Below, one piece after another: positions 16,387-24,927 of a stretch of DNA of 64,000 nt. Numbering within the stretch: position 1 is the first letter of the stretch; every line of letters begins with the position of its first letter. A program made the translations under genes and the position numbers. The stretch comes from CALBPI01 sp038524795. Lineage in GTDB: Bacteria; Pseudomonadota; Gammaproteobacteria; Steroidobacterales; Woeseiaceae. The stretch spans positions 124,001 through 188,000 of the forward strand of contig JBCBIJ010000007.1 of assembly GCA_038524795.1 (NCBI GenBank), given 5' to 3'. The notes beneath the pieces are model-generated. The model was given only the letters and a program-made list of their open reading frames with translations. It made no database searches and had not been told where the DNA came from.

Positions 16387-17538
16387 TTAGCGTATCGTGT
16401 TGGCGAAGACTTCCGCAGCCTTGGCGCCCAGCCGCTTGCGCGTGTAGTCGGCGCCAACCGTGCGGCAGCGGGCCGCCAGTGCTGCGAGTGCGTCGGCATT
16501 GTTCTTGAGCGCCAGCACCTGCCCGACGATGGCCTCGACGTTGCCGGACTCGAGCTGAAACCCGCAGCCCTTCTCCTCGAGAAATGCGCCCGCCTCGCAA
16601 TGCGGCGTCACGATCGACGGCATACCAAGGCCCAGGTACTCCCAGGTCTTCACAGGGAATGCATCGCGCGAGATCGGATCGTCCTTGCGCAGACACAGGC
16701 CAAGGTGGCACCGCTCGATGGTTTCGATGGTCTGCTCAAAAGGCAGCCTGCCGAGGAATCTGAGATTTGCCGGGACGTCGCCACGCAGCAGCGACTCCTG
16801 TCGGCCGTAACCGATGACCACCACGTCCACGTCGTGCTGCGCGAGCTCGCGGGCCACAGCGATGAGCGTCTCGATGTCCTGGAAGAAGCCCATGACGCCG
16901 TGAAAACATGCGGTGAAGCGTTCGTGCTTGTCGCCACTACGCGTCAGGAAGTCGCCCGGAAACCCGTTGTAGACACACTGCACATTGGCCTTTGGCGCGT
17001 CCTCGCGCACCACGCGCTCGAGCCCTCGGGTTGCGACGACCACGGCCGCGGCATTCTCGTAGGCGCGCCGGGACAGCCGCGTAAAGAACCGGTAGATGAG
17101 CGAGCCACGCTTGATCAGACCCGCACCGGCGTAGACTTGCGGATAGACGTCACGCACTTCAAGAACATAGGGCACACGTTTCCGTCGCGCCCGAAAGCTC
17201 AGCACGATGCCTGCGAGATACGCGGGCATCGAAATGATCAGCAGCTCGCAGCCACCGCTTTTACCAAGAATCTCCCGGGCCGCAATCCAGCCGATCCGCA
17301 GCTCGCCGAGAACGCGCTTAACGATGCCTTCGGAGTTTTCGAGCTCGCCAACCGGCAAGGTCTCCACCTCGATGCGATCAAATTCGACAGGGTCGGGCGT
17401 GGTTGTGCGAACGTGCAGCGACGTCTCACCGGCGGCATCTCGATCACGTAGCCCAAGTAGAATTGACCGGCCGCGCAACGCCGCCGCGCCTGAGTACGGC
17501 GGCCAGTGCTGGAAGAATGCGAAGATGCGCGTTGGCAA
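16387..17538 (-). CDS. Glycosyltransferase family 4 (WbuB-like)
   Basis: A 383-residue GT-B glycosyltransferase. The N-terminus reads FFQHWPPYSGAAALRGRSIL, typical of WbuB-like family 4 enzymes. The C-terminal nucleotide-sugar domain contains VVIGYGRQESLL, RFLGRLPFEQ and the acceptor region FPVKTWEYLGLGMPSIV. It would transfer a sugar onto the lipid-linked polysaccharide intermediate at the cytoplasmic face. It follows the DegT aminotransferase by 4 bp, so it belongs to the same operon. Donor and linkage cannot be told. Confidence 0.88.
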   Translation of the reverse strand: MPTRIFAFFQHWPPYSGAAALRGRSILLGLRDRDAAGETSLHVRTTTPDPVEFDRIEVETLPVGELENSEGIVKRVLGELRIGWIAAREILGKSGGCELLIISMPAYLAGIVLSFRARRKRVPYVLEVRDVYPQVYAGAGLIKRGSLIYRFFTRLSRRAYENAAAVVVATRGLERVVREDAPKANVQCVYNGFPGDFLTRSGDKHERFTACFHGVMGFFQDIETLIAVARELAQHDVDVVVIGYGRQESLLRGDVPANLRFLGRLPFEQTIETIERCHLGLCLRKDDPISRDAFPVKTWEYLGLGMPSIVTPHCEAGAFLEEKGCGFQLESGNVEAIVGQVLALKNNADALAALAARCRTVGADYTRKRLGAKAAEVFANTIR

Positions 17539-17542
17539 GGAC

Positions 17543-18649
17543 TTATACGGTGTCGAAGAACTCGCGGATGCTCTCCACGGTGTACTCGAGCGCTTCGGTC
17601 GACAGCTCCGGGAATATCGGCAGCGAGAGGATCTCGCCCGAGTTCCGCGCTGAAACGGGGAAGTCGTCGGCGCTGTGACCGAGATAGCCGTAGGCGTCCA
17701 GCAGCGGTAGCGCCGTTGGGTAGTGGATACCCGTACCGATGCCCTTGCCGGTCAGGAACTCACGTAATGCATCGCGGTGCGCCGTACGCACCACGTAGAG
17801 GTGGTAAACGTGTGTCGCGCGGTCTTGAATCTGAGGCAGCGCGAGATCACCGATGCCAGGCAGACGCGTATCGTACTCGCGTGCCACGGCCTGGCGGGCG
17901 GCGGTCCAGTCGGCCAGGTGCGGCAGCTTCGCACTCAGGATCGCGGCCTGAATGCCGTCGAGTCGGCTGTTGATGCCCTCGATCTGGTGCGCGTGTTTCT
18001 TGAGCGCGCCGTGGTTCGAGAACATGCGGCACTTCGTCGCGGTTTCCTCGTCGTTCGTGACGATGGCGCCCGCGTCGCCGTAGGCGCCCAGGTTCTTACC
18101 GGGGTAGAAACTAAAGGTCGCGGCGTCGCCCCAGGTGCCGACGCGTTTGCCGTCCCATTCGGCCAGATGCGCCTGTGCGCAGTCTTCAATCACCTTAAGG
18201 CCGTGCCGCGCGGCGATGTCCATGACGGCGGCCATATTGGCTGCCTGACCGTAGAGGTGTACGGGGATGATGGCGCGCGTCTTTTCGGTGATCGCGGCCT
18301 CGAGTTGCTCGGTATCGATGAGGAAGTATTCATCGGAGTCGACAAACACGGGCCGCGCACCTGCCTGGGTGATGGTTTCCGAGGTCGAGATCCAGCTGGC
18401 CGCCGTGGTAATCACTTCGTCGCCTTCGCCGATGCCGAGCATGCGCAGCGCGATGTAAATGGCGTCCGTGCCGTTCGCGCAGGAGATGCAGTGCTCAACG
18501 CCGTAGGTGCTGGCGTACGCAGCTTCGAATTCCTTGACGAAGCGGCCGCCCACAAATGCGGTGTTGCTGAGCACCTGTTCGATGGCGCCATCGAACTCGG
18601 CTTTGTGGGCCAGGTACTGCGCGCGCAGATCGACAAAAGGTACGTTCAT
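17543..18649 (-). CDS. DegT/DnrJ/EryC1 sugar aminotransferase
   Basis: A 368-residue PLP-dependent aminotransferase acting on a nucleotide-linked keto-sugar. The start MNVPFVDLRAQY is the usual DegT beginning. The PLP lysine is in SFYPGKNLGAYGDAGA at about residue 185, and the loop GTDAIYIAL binds the phosphate. ATG at 18649 is taken rather than the upstream start. It lies 4 bp after an acetyltransferase gene and downstream of a Gfo/Idh dehydrogenase. This is the Wlb/Wbp trio order, suggesting synthesis of a 3-acetamido sugar on UDP. Which carbon is aminated is an inference from the neighbours. Confidence 0.92.
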   Translation of the reverse strand: MNVPFVDLRAQYLAHKAEFDGAIEQVLSNTAFVGGRFVKEFEAAYASTYGVEHCISCANGTDAIYIALRMLGIGEGDEVITTAASWISTSETITQAGARPVFVDSDEYFLIDTEQLEAAITEKTRAIIPVHLYGQAANMAAVMDIAARHGLKVIEDCAQAHLAEWDGKRVGTWGDAATFSFYPGKNLGAYGDAGAIVTNDEETATKCRMFSNHGALKKHAHQIEGINSRLDGIQAAILSAKLPHLADWTAARQAVAREYDTRLPGIGDLALPQIQDRATHVYHLYVVRTAHRDALREFLTGKGIGTGIHYPTALPLLDAYGYLGHSADDFPVSARNSGEILSLPIFPELSTEALEYTVESIREFFDTV

Positions 18650-18653
18650 CCAG

Positions 18654-19136
18654 TCAGTCCTCAAGTGTTCGGAGCAGGCGCGCCGGGTTACCGGCGTAGA
18701 CGCCCGCCACGTTCAAATCCTTGGTCACCACGGCGCCCGCGCCGACGACGACATCATCGGCAATGTGCACGGGCAGAATGGTCGCGTTGGAGCCGATCGA
18801 GACACGGTTGCCGATGGTGGTGCCGCGCCACTTCGATTGGTCGCCATGCGCCGGGCCGCCGTCTTCGAACAGATCATTGATAAACATGACGCCGTGCCCG
18901 ATGAAGCAGTCGTCCCCAATTGTCACGAGCTCGCAGACGAAGGCGTGCGACTGCACGCGGGTGCGCTGGCCAATGCTGACGTTCTTCTGGACCTCGCAAA
19001 ACGGCCCCACGAAGCTCCCATCGCCGATGCGGCAGCCATAGAGGTTGACGGGTTGGACGAGCGTGACGCCTTCGCCGAACTCGACATCAACGATGCCGTG
19101 CTCGTGAATCTTCGGCGTATTGGGGCTCGTGCTCAC
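18654..19136 (-). CDS. Left-handed beta-helix acetyltransferase (WbpD/WlbB-like)
   Basis: A 160-residue hexapeptide-repeat acyltransferase. The coils run from GVTLVQPVNLYGCRIGDGSFVG through IGQRTRVQSHAF to ADDVVVGAGAVVTKD and end in VYAGNPARLLRTL. The catalytic His is probably in the FINDLFEDGGP region or SHAFV; this cannot be fixed by eye. GTG at 19136, one base after the stop of the preceding dehydrogenase gene, is the sensible start because upstream codons run through that gene in a different frame. It would acetylate the amino group put on by the adjacent DegT enzyme. Confidence 0.9.
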   Translation of the reverse strand: MSTSPNTPKIHEHGIVDVEFGEGVTLVQPVNLYGCRIGDGSFVGPFCEVQKNVSIGQRTRVQSHAFVCELVTIGDDCFIGHGVMFINDLFEDGGPAHGDQSKWRGTTIGNRVSIGSNATILPVHIADDVVVGAGAVVTKDLNVAGVYAGNPARLLRTLED

Positions 19137-19137
19137 C

Positions 19138-20208
19138 TCAGCCTGCGTCCTTGATCTGGCCGAGCTTGCACTGCTTCGGCGCGAAGCGCATCGACACGGG
19201 CAGCCCGGTCTCAATGGACTCGTAAATCGCCGAGATGACTTCGAGACTGCGTCGGCCCTCGAGACCGTCGACCATGTGGCGCTTGCCGTTGGCGATGCTG
19301 TCGACGACATGCTCGTAGTAGGCCTGGTGTCCGAAGCCGTAGACGTTCGGCGGATTAACCGAGCACTTCTCCAGCACATCCGGGTCTTGCGGCTCGGCTT
19401 CCTCGAACTGCCACACCTTCATCTCGTTAACCGCGAAGCCGCCGATCTCAACTGTGCCAGTCTCGCCCAGAATCGAGATTGAGCCCTCGAGGTCCTTGGG
19501 GCGCGCGGCGGTGGTTGCCTCGATGACGCCCAGCGCGCCGGAGCGGAATTTCAACAACACCACGGCCGTGTCCTCGGCCTCGATGTCGACGAGTGCGGTG
19601 CGGCTCTCGGCGTACACCGACTGAACGTCACCCATCATCCATTCGAGCAGATCGATGTGGTGGCTGGCCTGGTTGGTGAGCACACCACCGTCGAGCGCCC
19701 AGGTACCCCGCCAGCTGTCCTGGTCGTAGTAACGCTGCGGCCGACACCAGCGAACCCGCACGGTCCCCATGACGAGCTTGCCAAAGCGCCCCGCTTCCAT
19801 GGCTTCGCGCAGTTTGACGACGGGCACATTCATGCGGTTTTGTTTCACCACGAACAGCCGAACGGCGTTCTGGTCGCATGCCGCGATCATGGCGTCGGCG
19901 TCATCGAGCGTCAGCGCCATGGGCTTTTCGACAACGATGTGTTTGCCGTAAGGCGCGAGTTCGATGACATGCCGTGCGTGGTAGCCGCTTTCCGTCAAGA
20001 CAACGACGACATCGATGTCGGCCGTCTTCATCATTTCGTGCATGTCGGTGTAGGCCGGCACATCGAACTTCTCGGCGATGGCTTGTGCCTTCGCGGCGTC
20101 GATGTCGCACACGGCGACAAGGCCAGCGCCATCGATCTGCTGGTGTCCGAGCAGCTCGGAATGGCGTTTGGCAATCCGCCCGCAGCCGACAAGTGCGAAC
20201 TTCAACAT
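19138..20208 (-). CDS. Gfo/Idh/MocA oxidoreductase (WlbA/WbpB-like)
   Basis: A 356-residue NAD(P)-dependent sugar dehydrogenase. The Rossmann motif is LVGCGRIAKRHSELL at the N-terminus and the conserved EKP is about residue 95 (HIVVEKPMALT). The substrate domain carries GGVLTNQASHHIDLLEWMMG. It heads a run with an acetyltransferase, DegT aminotransferase and glycosyltransferase. By analogy with WlbA/WbpB it would oxidise C3 of a UDP-sugar before transamination. No UDP-GlcNAc 6-dehydrogenase (WbpA-like) is visible in the window, so the exact substrate is open. Confidence 0.92.
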   Translation of the reverse strand: MLKFALVGCGRIAKRHSELLGHQQIDGAGLVAVCDIDAAKAQAIAEKFDVPAYTDMHEMMKTADIDVVVVLTESGYHARHVIELAPYGKHIVVEKPMALTLDDADAMIAACDQNAVRLFVVKQNRMNVPVVKLREAMEAGRFGKLVMGTVRVRWCRPQRYYDQDSWRGTWALDGGVLTNQASHHIDLLEWMMGDVQSVYAESRTALVDIEAEDTAVVLLKFRSGALGVIEATTAARPKDLEGSISILGETGTVEIGGFAVNEMKVWQFEEAEPQDPDVLEKCSVNPPNVYGFGHQAYYEHVVDSIANGKRHMVDGLEGRRSLEVISAIYESIETGLPVSMRFAPKQCKLGQIKDAG

Positions 20209-20400
20209 AGCGTGACCCCTGGTCCTCTGTACGATCGAACTGGAATGGCCCCGGTGGGGCGGTGGCAGGCCGCCGAATCGCGTGTCACTGGCTGGTGGCG
20301 ATCGCGGCAGGTGGCTTGGTAAGACCTTTGAATCGGGCCTGTGCGGCGACCTTGAGGCGCGTGCAACTAGCGATCCGGTCTCGGTTTTTTCTTGCGCGCG

Positions 20401-20406
20401 ATTATA
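20401..20406 (-). promoter_or_regulatory. Candidate -10 box for the minus-strand sugar operon
   Basis: A perfect TATAAT lies on the minus strand in the 228-bp gap upstream of the Gfo/Idh gene, the longest non-coding stretch in this minus-strand run. No good -35 hexamer is seen at 16-18 bp, so it is only a candidate. Confidence 0.35.
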
Positions 20407-20436
20407 TAGGAATGGCCTGCAGACGCACTACGATTC

Positions 20437-21543
20437 TCACTGGGCGGCGCGTCTCGCCGTGAGCGCCGAGTCGTAGACCTCGAGCATCTTGGAGACGCTC
20501 TGATCCCAGCCGTAGCCGGTAGAGACCTGCTCGCGACCTGCCGACCCGAGGGCCTGGCGTTGCTCGGGGTTCTCGATGAGCTCGCGCAGCGCTTCGGCGG
20601 CCCCCACAACGTCTTCCCGGGGGACGACGAGCCCGGTTTGGCCGTGCTGGACGACCTCGACCAGTCCATCAGCATCAGAGACTACGACGGGACGGCCCGC
20701 CGCACCGGCCTCGAGCACAGCGACGCCAAAGCTCTCCTGTCGGCTGAGCGCCACGAACACATCAAGCTTGCCGATTTCGGCCGGTACGGCGCTGTGCGGC
20801 ACCTGCCCAACAAACGTCACCGAGTCGCCAAGGCCAAGCCGCTGCGCGCGCTGCTCAAGTTCGGCACGGCGGCTGCCGCCACCGACCAATCGCAAGACCA
20901 GGCGCTGCGCAATGGGATCGCCGGCCGCGGAGAGATCGCCCCGCAGCCGGGCAAAAGCCTCGATCAGGGTATCAACGCCATAAGTGTCCTCCATGGCCTT
21001 GACCGTGCCGATGGTGATTGGCCCATCGTTGTCTGTCGGAAGATCCGGCACATCTGCGAACAGCTCGAGGTCGATCCCGAACGGAGTGACGGGGATGTCG
21101 CCGGCGGCGGGATACAGCGCCCGCACCCGATCTGCCATGACGCGGCTCGTCGAGGCGATAACATCGGCGGCTTTGAGATTTCGGACCACCAGCCATCGGT
21201 GCAGCGCGGAGCGCTCCGGGAAACTGAACACGTCGCTGCCCCAAACGGACAACACATACGGGTGCCGATGCATGAACCGAGCCGTCGTACCGTAGCCGCT
21301 GGCGAAATGTGCGTTCAACAGATCAGGTCGGAGCTTCTCTGCCAGCCGACGAAGCTTCGGTGCCGAGAAGAAGTAACTGGGATTCCCTCGGTTTGGCAGC
21401 TCGATCACGTCTACGGCGTCGTCGAGTGGATGGCTTACCGCGTGTTGGGTTGCCAGTGTTACGGACAGCCCCGCCTCGACCAGGCCGTTGACCCAGCGTG
21501 CGGTGTGGATTGATGAGCCCGCAGCGAGCATCAGGAGCTTCAT
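20437..21543 (-). CDS. Glycosyltransferase family 4
   Basis: A 368-residue GT-B family 4 glycosyltransferase. The N-terminal domain has SIHTARWVNGLVEAGLSV and NAHFASGYGTTARF. The C-terminal domain has VRLVGGGSRRAELEQRAQ, the FVGQVPHSAVP loop and the E-x7-E type motif SRQESFGVAVLEAGAAGRPVV. It acts in stepwise assembly of the repeat unit on the cytoplasmic side. It is 34 bp after the polymerase gene wzy and appears to end the transcript begun by the GT2 gene. Confidence 0.92.
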   Translation of the reverse strand: MKLLMLAAGSSIHTARWVNGLVEAGLSVTLATQHAVSHPLDDAVDVIELPNRGNPSYFFSAPKLRRLAEKLRPDLLNAHFASGYGTTARFMHRHPYVLSVWGSDVFSFPERSALHRWLVVRNLKAADVIASTSRVMADRVRALYPAAGDIPVTPFGIDLELFADVPDLPTDNDGPITIGTVKAMEDTYGVDTLIEAFARLRGDLSAAGDPIAQRLVLRLVGGGSRRAELEQRAQRLGLGDSVTFVGQVPHSAVPAEIGKLDVFVALSRQESFGVAVLEAGAAGRPVVVSDADGLVEVVQHGQTGLVVPREDVVGAAEALRELIENPEQRQALGSAGREQVSTGYGWDQSVSKMLEVYDSALTARRAAQ

Positions 21544-21577
21544 GCAAGCCCCCCCGGTTGCGCGTCGTGTCCGTTGG

Positions 21578-22957
21578 TCACGTGCTCGCCAGCGCGACTG
21601 ACTGCGCGCGCAGCTTGCGCACGCCGCTCTTGAGCACCACGGCGACGAGGTACACGCTGATGAGCACGAATACGATATTGACGAGGCTGGGTGCGTAGAT
21701 GAAATCGTTGAAGCCGCCCGTTACGGGCATGCGTAATGACAGATAGGCGAACACGCCCAGCAGCACGGGTGTCTTCTTCGAGCGCAGAAAGAACAGGAAG
21801 ATCGTCTGGATGAACACACCGACATAGATCGGTGCCAGCAATACGCCGATCAATCCGAAATTGGCCCAGGCCTCGGCAATGAACAGCGAGTTCATGACGG
21901 CGGCCTTGCCGGCCTCGACGCCAGCGGGGTTGAAGATCGTCATCATAATGCGTGCGGCGCGATCCGAGTGCTCGAGGCCTGCGGCGTTGCTGATAAAGGT
22001 CGACAGCGACGCGAAGCCGATGAACGGCTGCGTGTCCGGGAAATGCTCAAAGGCGAAATAGGTGCCGGCGGCCTGCGACAGCAGGATGCGACCGCCGATG
22101 CCACGGTTGTAGGCGAACAGCACTGACGGGTCGGTGACTTTGCCGATAAACCAGTAGCTCGCGAGCAGAATCAGGAGCGCCATGGCGCCGAACAGGTAGA
22201 ACACGGTGCGGCTGACCCGGCCGTCCGCGAGCACCCGGAACATCAGGAAGCCCAGCGCAAAGATGACAATGGGCGCCTTGGAAAGATCGTAAGTCAGGAT
22301 CAGGCACGACGCGCCAAGCATCGTGAGAAACCAGATCCGGTCACGTAACGCGCCCGTCTGCTTGAGATAGCCAAACGAGATGTAAGCGAGGATCGGCGTC
22401 AGTAGCAGACCCAGCAGGTTGCGCACGTAGACGTTGCCTTGAAACCCGAGCGATGCGTCGACGCGCGAGATCGCCAGGCTCACGGCGTCACCGCCTGCGA
22501 TGGCGGAGAGCAGCGGAATGTCGCCCAGCGCGTAGAAGGTGTAGAGCACCGCGAGCAACGCGATGCCTGACAAGGCGTACAGCGGATAGCGCACAAAGCT
22601 GTCCCGCCGGGACAACGCGGGCGCGATGGGTTGCGCAATGTAGTACCGAAACAGGCCACGGTTATTCCGAAGGCCGTTCAGCCGAACCGCCAGCAGCATG
22701 CCCACGGGCATGGCGATCATGGTGTACTGCACGGCAAGCCAGCCTTGGAACCGCGCCTCCTCCTGGATGCGGTTGATCATGTAGTGGTCGTCGAGGCCGT
22801 TGACCACGAGCACCGATGCGACGAAGGATTGCGCCACAAGCTCAAAGAAGAAGATCCAGCCGATCATGTTGATGCGGGTGGGCGACAAGCTGCCCGCGAC
22901 GCTGCGAAACAGCAGCACCGAGATCACCAGCACGATAAGAGAGATCAGGACATACAT
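21578..22957 (-). CDS. wzy: O-antigen polymerase (Wzy-type membrane protein)
   Basis: A 459-residue integral membrane protein with about eleven hydrophobic segments, from the first (VLISLIVLVISVLLF) to the last (VNIVFVLISVYLVAVVL). Overall this is the profile of an oligosaccharide repeat-unit polymerase. A large periplasmic loop lies in the second half (RGIGGRILLSQAAGTYFAFE onward), where Wzy proteins hold their conserved Arg. ATG at 22957 is used, just after the upstream GT2 gene stop; the longer frame overlaps that gene. It sits between two glycosyltransferases, and wzx and wzz are in the same locus, which supports the call over other polytopic proteins. Confidence 0.8.
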   Translation of the reverse strand: MYVLISLIVLVISVLLFRSVAGSLSPTRINMIGWIFFFELVAQSFVASVLVVNGLDDHYMINRIQEEARFQGWLAVQYTMIAMPVGMLLAVRLNGLRNNRGLFRYYIAQPIAPALSRRDSFVRYPLYALSGIALLAVLYTFYALGDIPLLSAIAGGDAVSLAISRVDASLGFQGNVYVRNLLGLLLTPILAYISFGYLKQTGALRDRIWFLTMLGASCLILTYDLSKAPIVIFALGFLMFRVLADGRVSRTVFYLFGAMALLILLASYWFIGKVTDPSVLFAYNRGIGGRILLSQAAGTYFAFEHFPDTQPFIGFASLSTFISNAAGLEHSDRAARIMMTIFNPAGVEAGKAAVMNSLFIAEAWANFGLIGVLLAPIYVGVFIQTIFLFFLRSKKTPVLLGVFAYLSLRMPVTGGFNDFIYAPSLVNIVFVLISVYLVAVVLKSGVRKLRAQSVALAST

Positions 22958-22962
22958 GCGCG

Positions 22963-23925
22963 TCAGCCGGGTGTGCCCGACGCTTTGCCCGTGAGCCTGC
23001 CTACGCGCCGCCGCAATGCACCCCAAAGGTCCCTGGGCCGCAGCAATAATGCCAGACCTTCAAGTACGCGCGTCAATGCCGAGCGGCGGTTGCCACTGAG
23101 CTTGCTGATCACAAGCGTCGAATACAGACCGATGCCGCGCTCGAAACGCAGGTAGCGATAGCGCAGTCCATCTGCCTCGATGGGCGTTTGCTGCTTGTGG
23201 ATTTCGATGAGATCACGCAGGAAGGGCACGTTGACGAAGCGCGTGGACGATTTGGAGATCGAATCCGACACGCGGTAATTCACGGTCTCTCGGTCATAAA
23301 AGCAGAGCGCGTAACCGGCACGGGTGAAGCGCAGCCACAGCGGCAGGTCCTCAATGTTGCGGAACTGCTCGTCGGCATAGCCGATGTCCTCAAACGCCTT
23401 CTTGCGAATAAACGAAGTGGGCGCGAAATTGAAGCTTCCAAATCGCAGCGCCTGGTACTGCTCGAGCGCGGAGCGCTGAAAGAAGGCTAGCTGGCTCGGT
23501 TCCGGCGTAACGCGATCGATACTCCCGAACCAGCGCATCTTCGAGACAATGACGCTGCAGTCGGGGTGTTGGTCGGCGAATTCCAGGTTGGCGCTCAGGC
23601 AGTGCGGCTGCAGGATGTCGTCTGCGGCAATGGTCTTGATCCACTGGGCGCTCGATGCGCGCCAGACCAGATTGCAGTTTCGCGAGACACCGCCGTTTTC
23701 TGCATTGCGCAGAAACACGACATTCGCGAAGGCATCGCCGTGGCGCGCCAGCCACCGCTCGACGACGTCGACCGTCTCATCGTGCGAAGCGTCATCAGAA
23801 ATCGCGAGCTCGATACGTGCGGGTCCGAGGTCCTGGGCCAGAATGCTGTCCAGCGTTTCCTTGATCGTGGTCGCGGCGTTGTAGCTGATGACAGCGACAC
23901 TCACCGTTGCTGCCTGCCCCGTCAT
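22963..23925 (-). CDS. Glycosyltransferase family 2
   Basis: A 320-residue GT-A glycosyltransferase. It opens VSVAVISYNAATTIKETLDSIL and has the donor-binding DDASHDETVDVV. The DxD-type region is TIAADDILQPHC and the acceptor site is around IEDLPLWLRFTRAGY. It has no clear membrane segment. It probably adds one sugar of the repeat unit. It is first of a three-gene minus-strand group (GT2-wzy-GT4) and is divergent from the ketoisomerase gene, with ~130 bp for two promoters. Confidence 0.92.
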   Translation of the reverse strand: MTGQAATVSVAVISYNAATTIKETLDSILAQDLGPARIELAISDDASHDETVDVVERWLARHGDAFANVVFLRNAENGGVSRNCNLVWRASSAQWIKTIAADDILQPHCLSANLEFADQHPDCSVIVSKMRWFGSIDRVTPEPSQLAFFQRSALEQYQALRFGSFNFAPTSFIRKKAFEDIGYADEQFRNIEDLPLWLRFTRAGYALCFYDRETVNYRVSDSISKSSTRFVNVPFLRDLIEIHKQQTPIEADGLRYRYLRFERGIGLYSTLVISKLSGNRRSALTRVLEGLALLLRPRDLWGALRRRVGRLTGKASGTPG

Positions 23926-24053
23926 GCGATCACAGTCTCTTAAGCTCGCGAATGCGGTCGCTATTGTAGTGCATTGGACTCCCGACTCCAGAAGGGCTTA
24001 AGGTACCGCCGAATTCTCGGCTCAGGCGCAGCAGGTACTCGTTCGTGTCTCTG

Positions 24054-24455
24054 ATGAAATGGATCGAATTTCCGTCGCTGGGTGACGATCGCGGCGGTCT
24101 GGTCGCTTTGGAGGCGGGCGCCGGTTACCCGGTGCCCTTCGACGTGCGCCGTGTCTACTACATCCACAGTACCGAGCCCGGTGTCAGCCGGGGCTTCCAC
24201 GCGCACCGGCAACTGCAGCAGGTCGCGATCTGCGTGTCGGGACGCTGCCGTGTCGTGCTCGATGACGGCACCACCCGCGAAGAGGGCTGGCTCGATGCGC
24301 CCACAAAAGGGCTTTTCATTGGCGACCTCACCTGGCGCGAGCTGCACGATTTCAGCCCGGATTGCGTGGTGTTGGTGTTGGCGAGCGAGCACCATGACGA
24401 GGCGGACTACATCCGCGACTACGATGAATTCCTGGAGCACGTGCAGCATGGCTAG
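24054..24455 (+). CDS. dTDP-6-deoxy-hexose 3,4-ketoisomerase (FdtA/QdtA type)
   Basis: A 133-residue single cupin of the WxcM-like/FdtA family, which converts dTDP-4-keto-6-deoxyglucose to the 3-keto isomer. The signature is RVYYIHSTEPGVSRGFHAH followed by LQQVAICVSGRCRVVLDDG. The paired His residues of GFHAH are the catalytic/metal site. ATG at 24054 is chosen; GTG at 24045 is in frame 3 codons earlier. It overlaps the following acetyltransferase by 8 bp. FdtA (galacto product) and QdtA (gluco product) cannot be told apart by eye. Confidence 0.9.
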   Translation: MKWIEFPSLGDDRGGLVALEAGAGYPVPFDVRRVYYIHSTEPGVSRGFHAHRQLQQVAICVSGRCRVVLDDGTTREEGWLDAPTKGLFIGDLTWRELHDFSPDCVVLVLASEHHDEADYIRDYDEFLEHVQHG

Positions 24456-24915
24456 CATCCACCCGCTCGCAGACGTGAGCAGTGACGACATCGGCGAAGA
24501 CACGCGCGTCTGGCAATTCTGTGTGGTCTTCAAGGGCGCCAGGATCGGCAACAACTGCAACCTCTGTGCCCACACAATGGTCGAGTCGGACGTCGTCGTC
24601 GGCAATAACGTGACCGTCAAGAACGGCGTCTTTCTCTGGGACGGCACACGCATCGAAGACGATGTGTTTATCGGGCCCAATGCGACGTTCACCAACGACG
24701 TGATGCCCCGCTCTAAGGTCTACCCGGACACCTTTAGTGGCATTCATGTGAAACGCGGTGCCAGCATCGGTGCCAACGCGACGATCCTTCCCGGCATTAC
24801 TGTCGGCGCCTACGCCATGGTGGGTGCGGGGGCTGTGGTGACGAGCGATGTGCCCGAGCGGGCCGTCGTCATCGGCAACCCGGCTAAGATCATTCGTTAC
24901 CTCGACGCTGACTGA
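24448..24915 (+). CDS. dTDP-3-amino-3,6-dideoxyhexose N-acetyltransferase (FdtC/QdtC/WlbB type)
   Basis: A 155-residue left-handed beta-helix acyltransferase. Coils run from RVWQFCVVFKGARIGNNCNL through VVVGNNVTVKNGVFLWDG to GAYAMVGAGAVVTSD, ending IGNPAKIIRYL. The motif GVFLWDGTRIEDDVFIGPNATF is the form found in sugar N-acetyltransferases of this class. The ATG overlaps the end of the ketoisomerase gene, so the two are translationally coupled. With rmlA, rmlB, the ketoisomerase and the DegT protein at 30034-31155, it completes a dTDP-3-acetamido-3,6-dideoxyhexose route. Confidence 0.88.
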   Translation: MASIHPLADVSSDDIGEDTRVWQFCVVFKGARIGNNCNLCAHTMVESDVVVGNNVTVKNGVFLWDGTRIEDDVFIGPNATFTNDVMPRSKVYPDTFSGIHVKRGASIGANATILPGITVGAYAMVGAGAVVTSDVPERAVVIGNPAKIIRYLDAD

Positions 24916-24927
24916 CGCGGTGCTGTC

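Noticed and set aside
17777..18880. 367-codon plus-strand open frame across the DegT and acetyltransferase genes
   Set aside because: It spans two genuine genes on the other strand and has low-complexity composition; shadow frame.
20560..21513. 317-codon plus-strand frame opposite a glycosyltransferase
   Set aside because: No recognisable domain; the minus strand encodes a complete GT4 enzyme.
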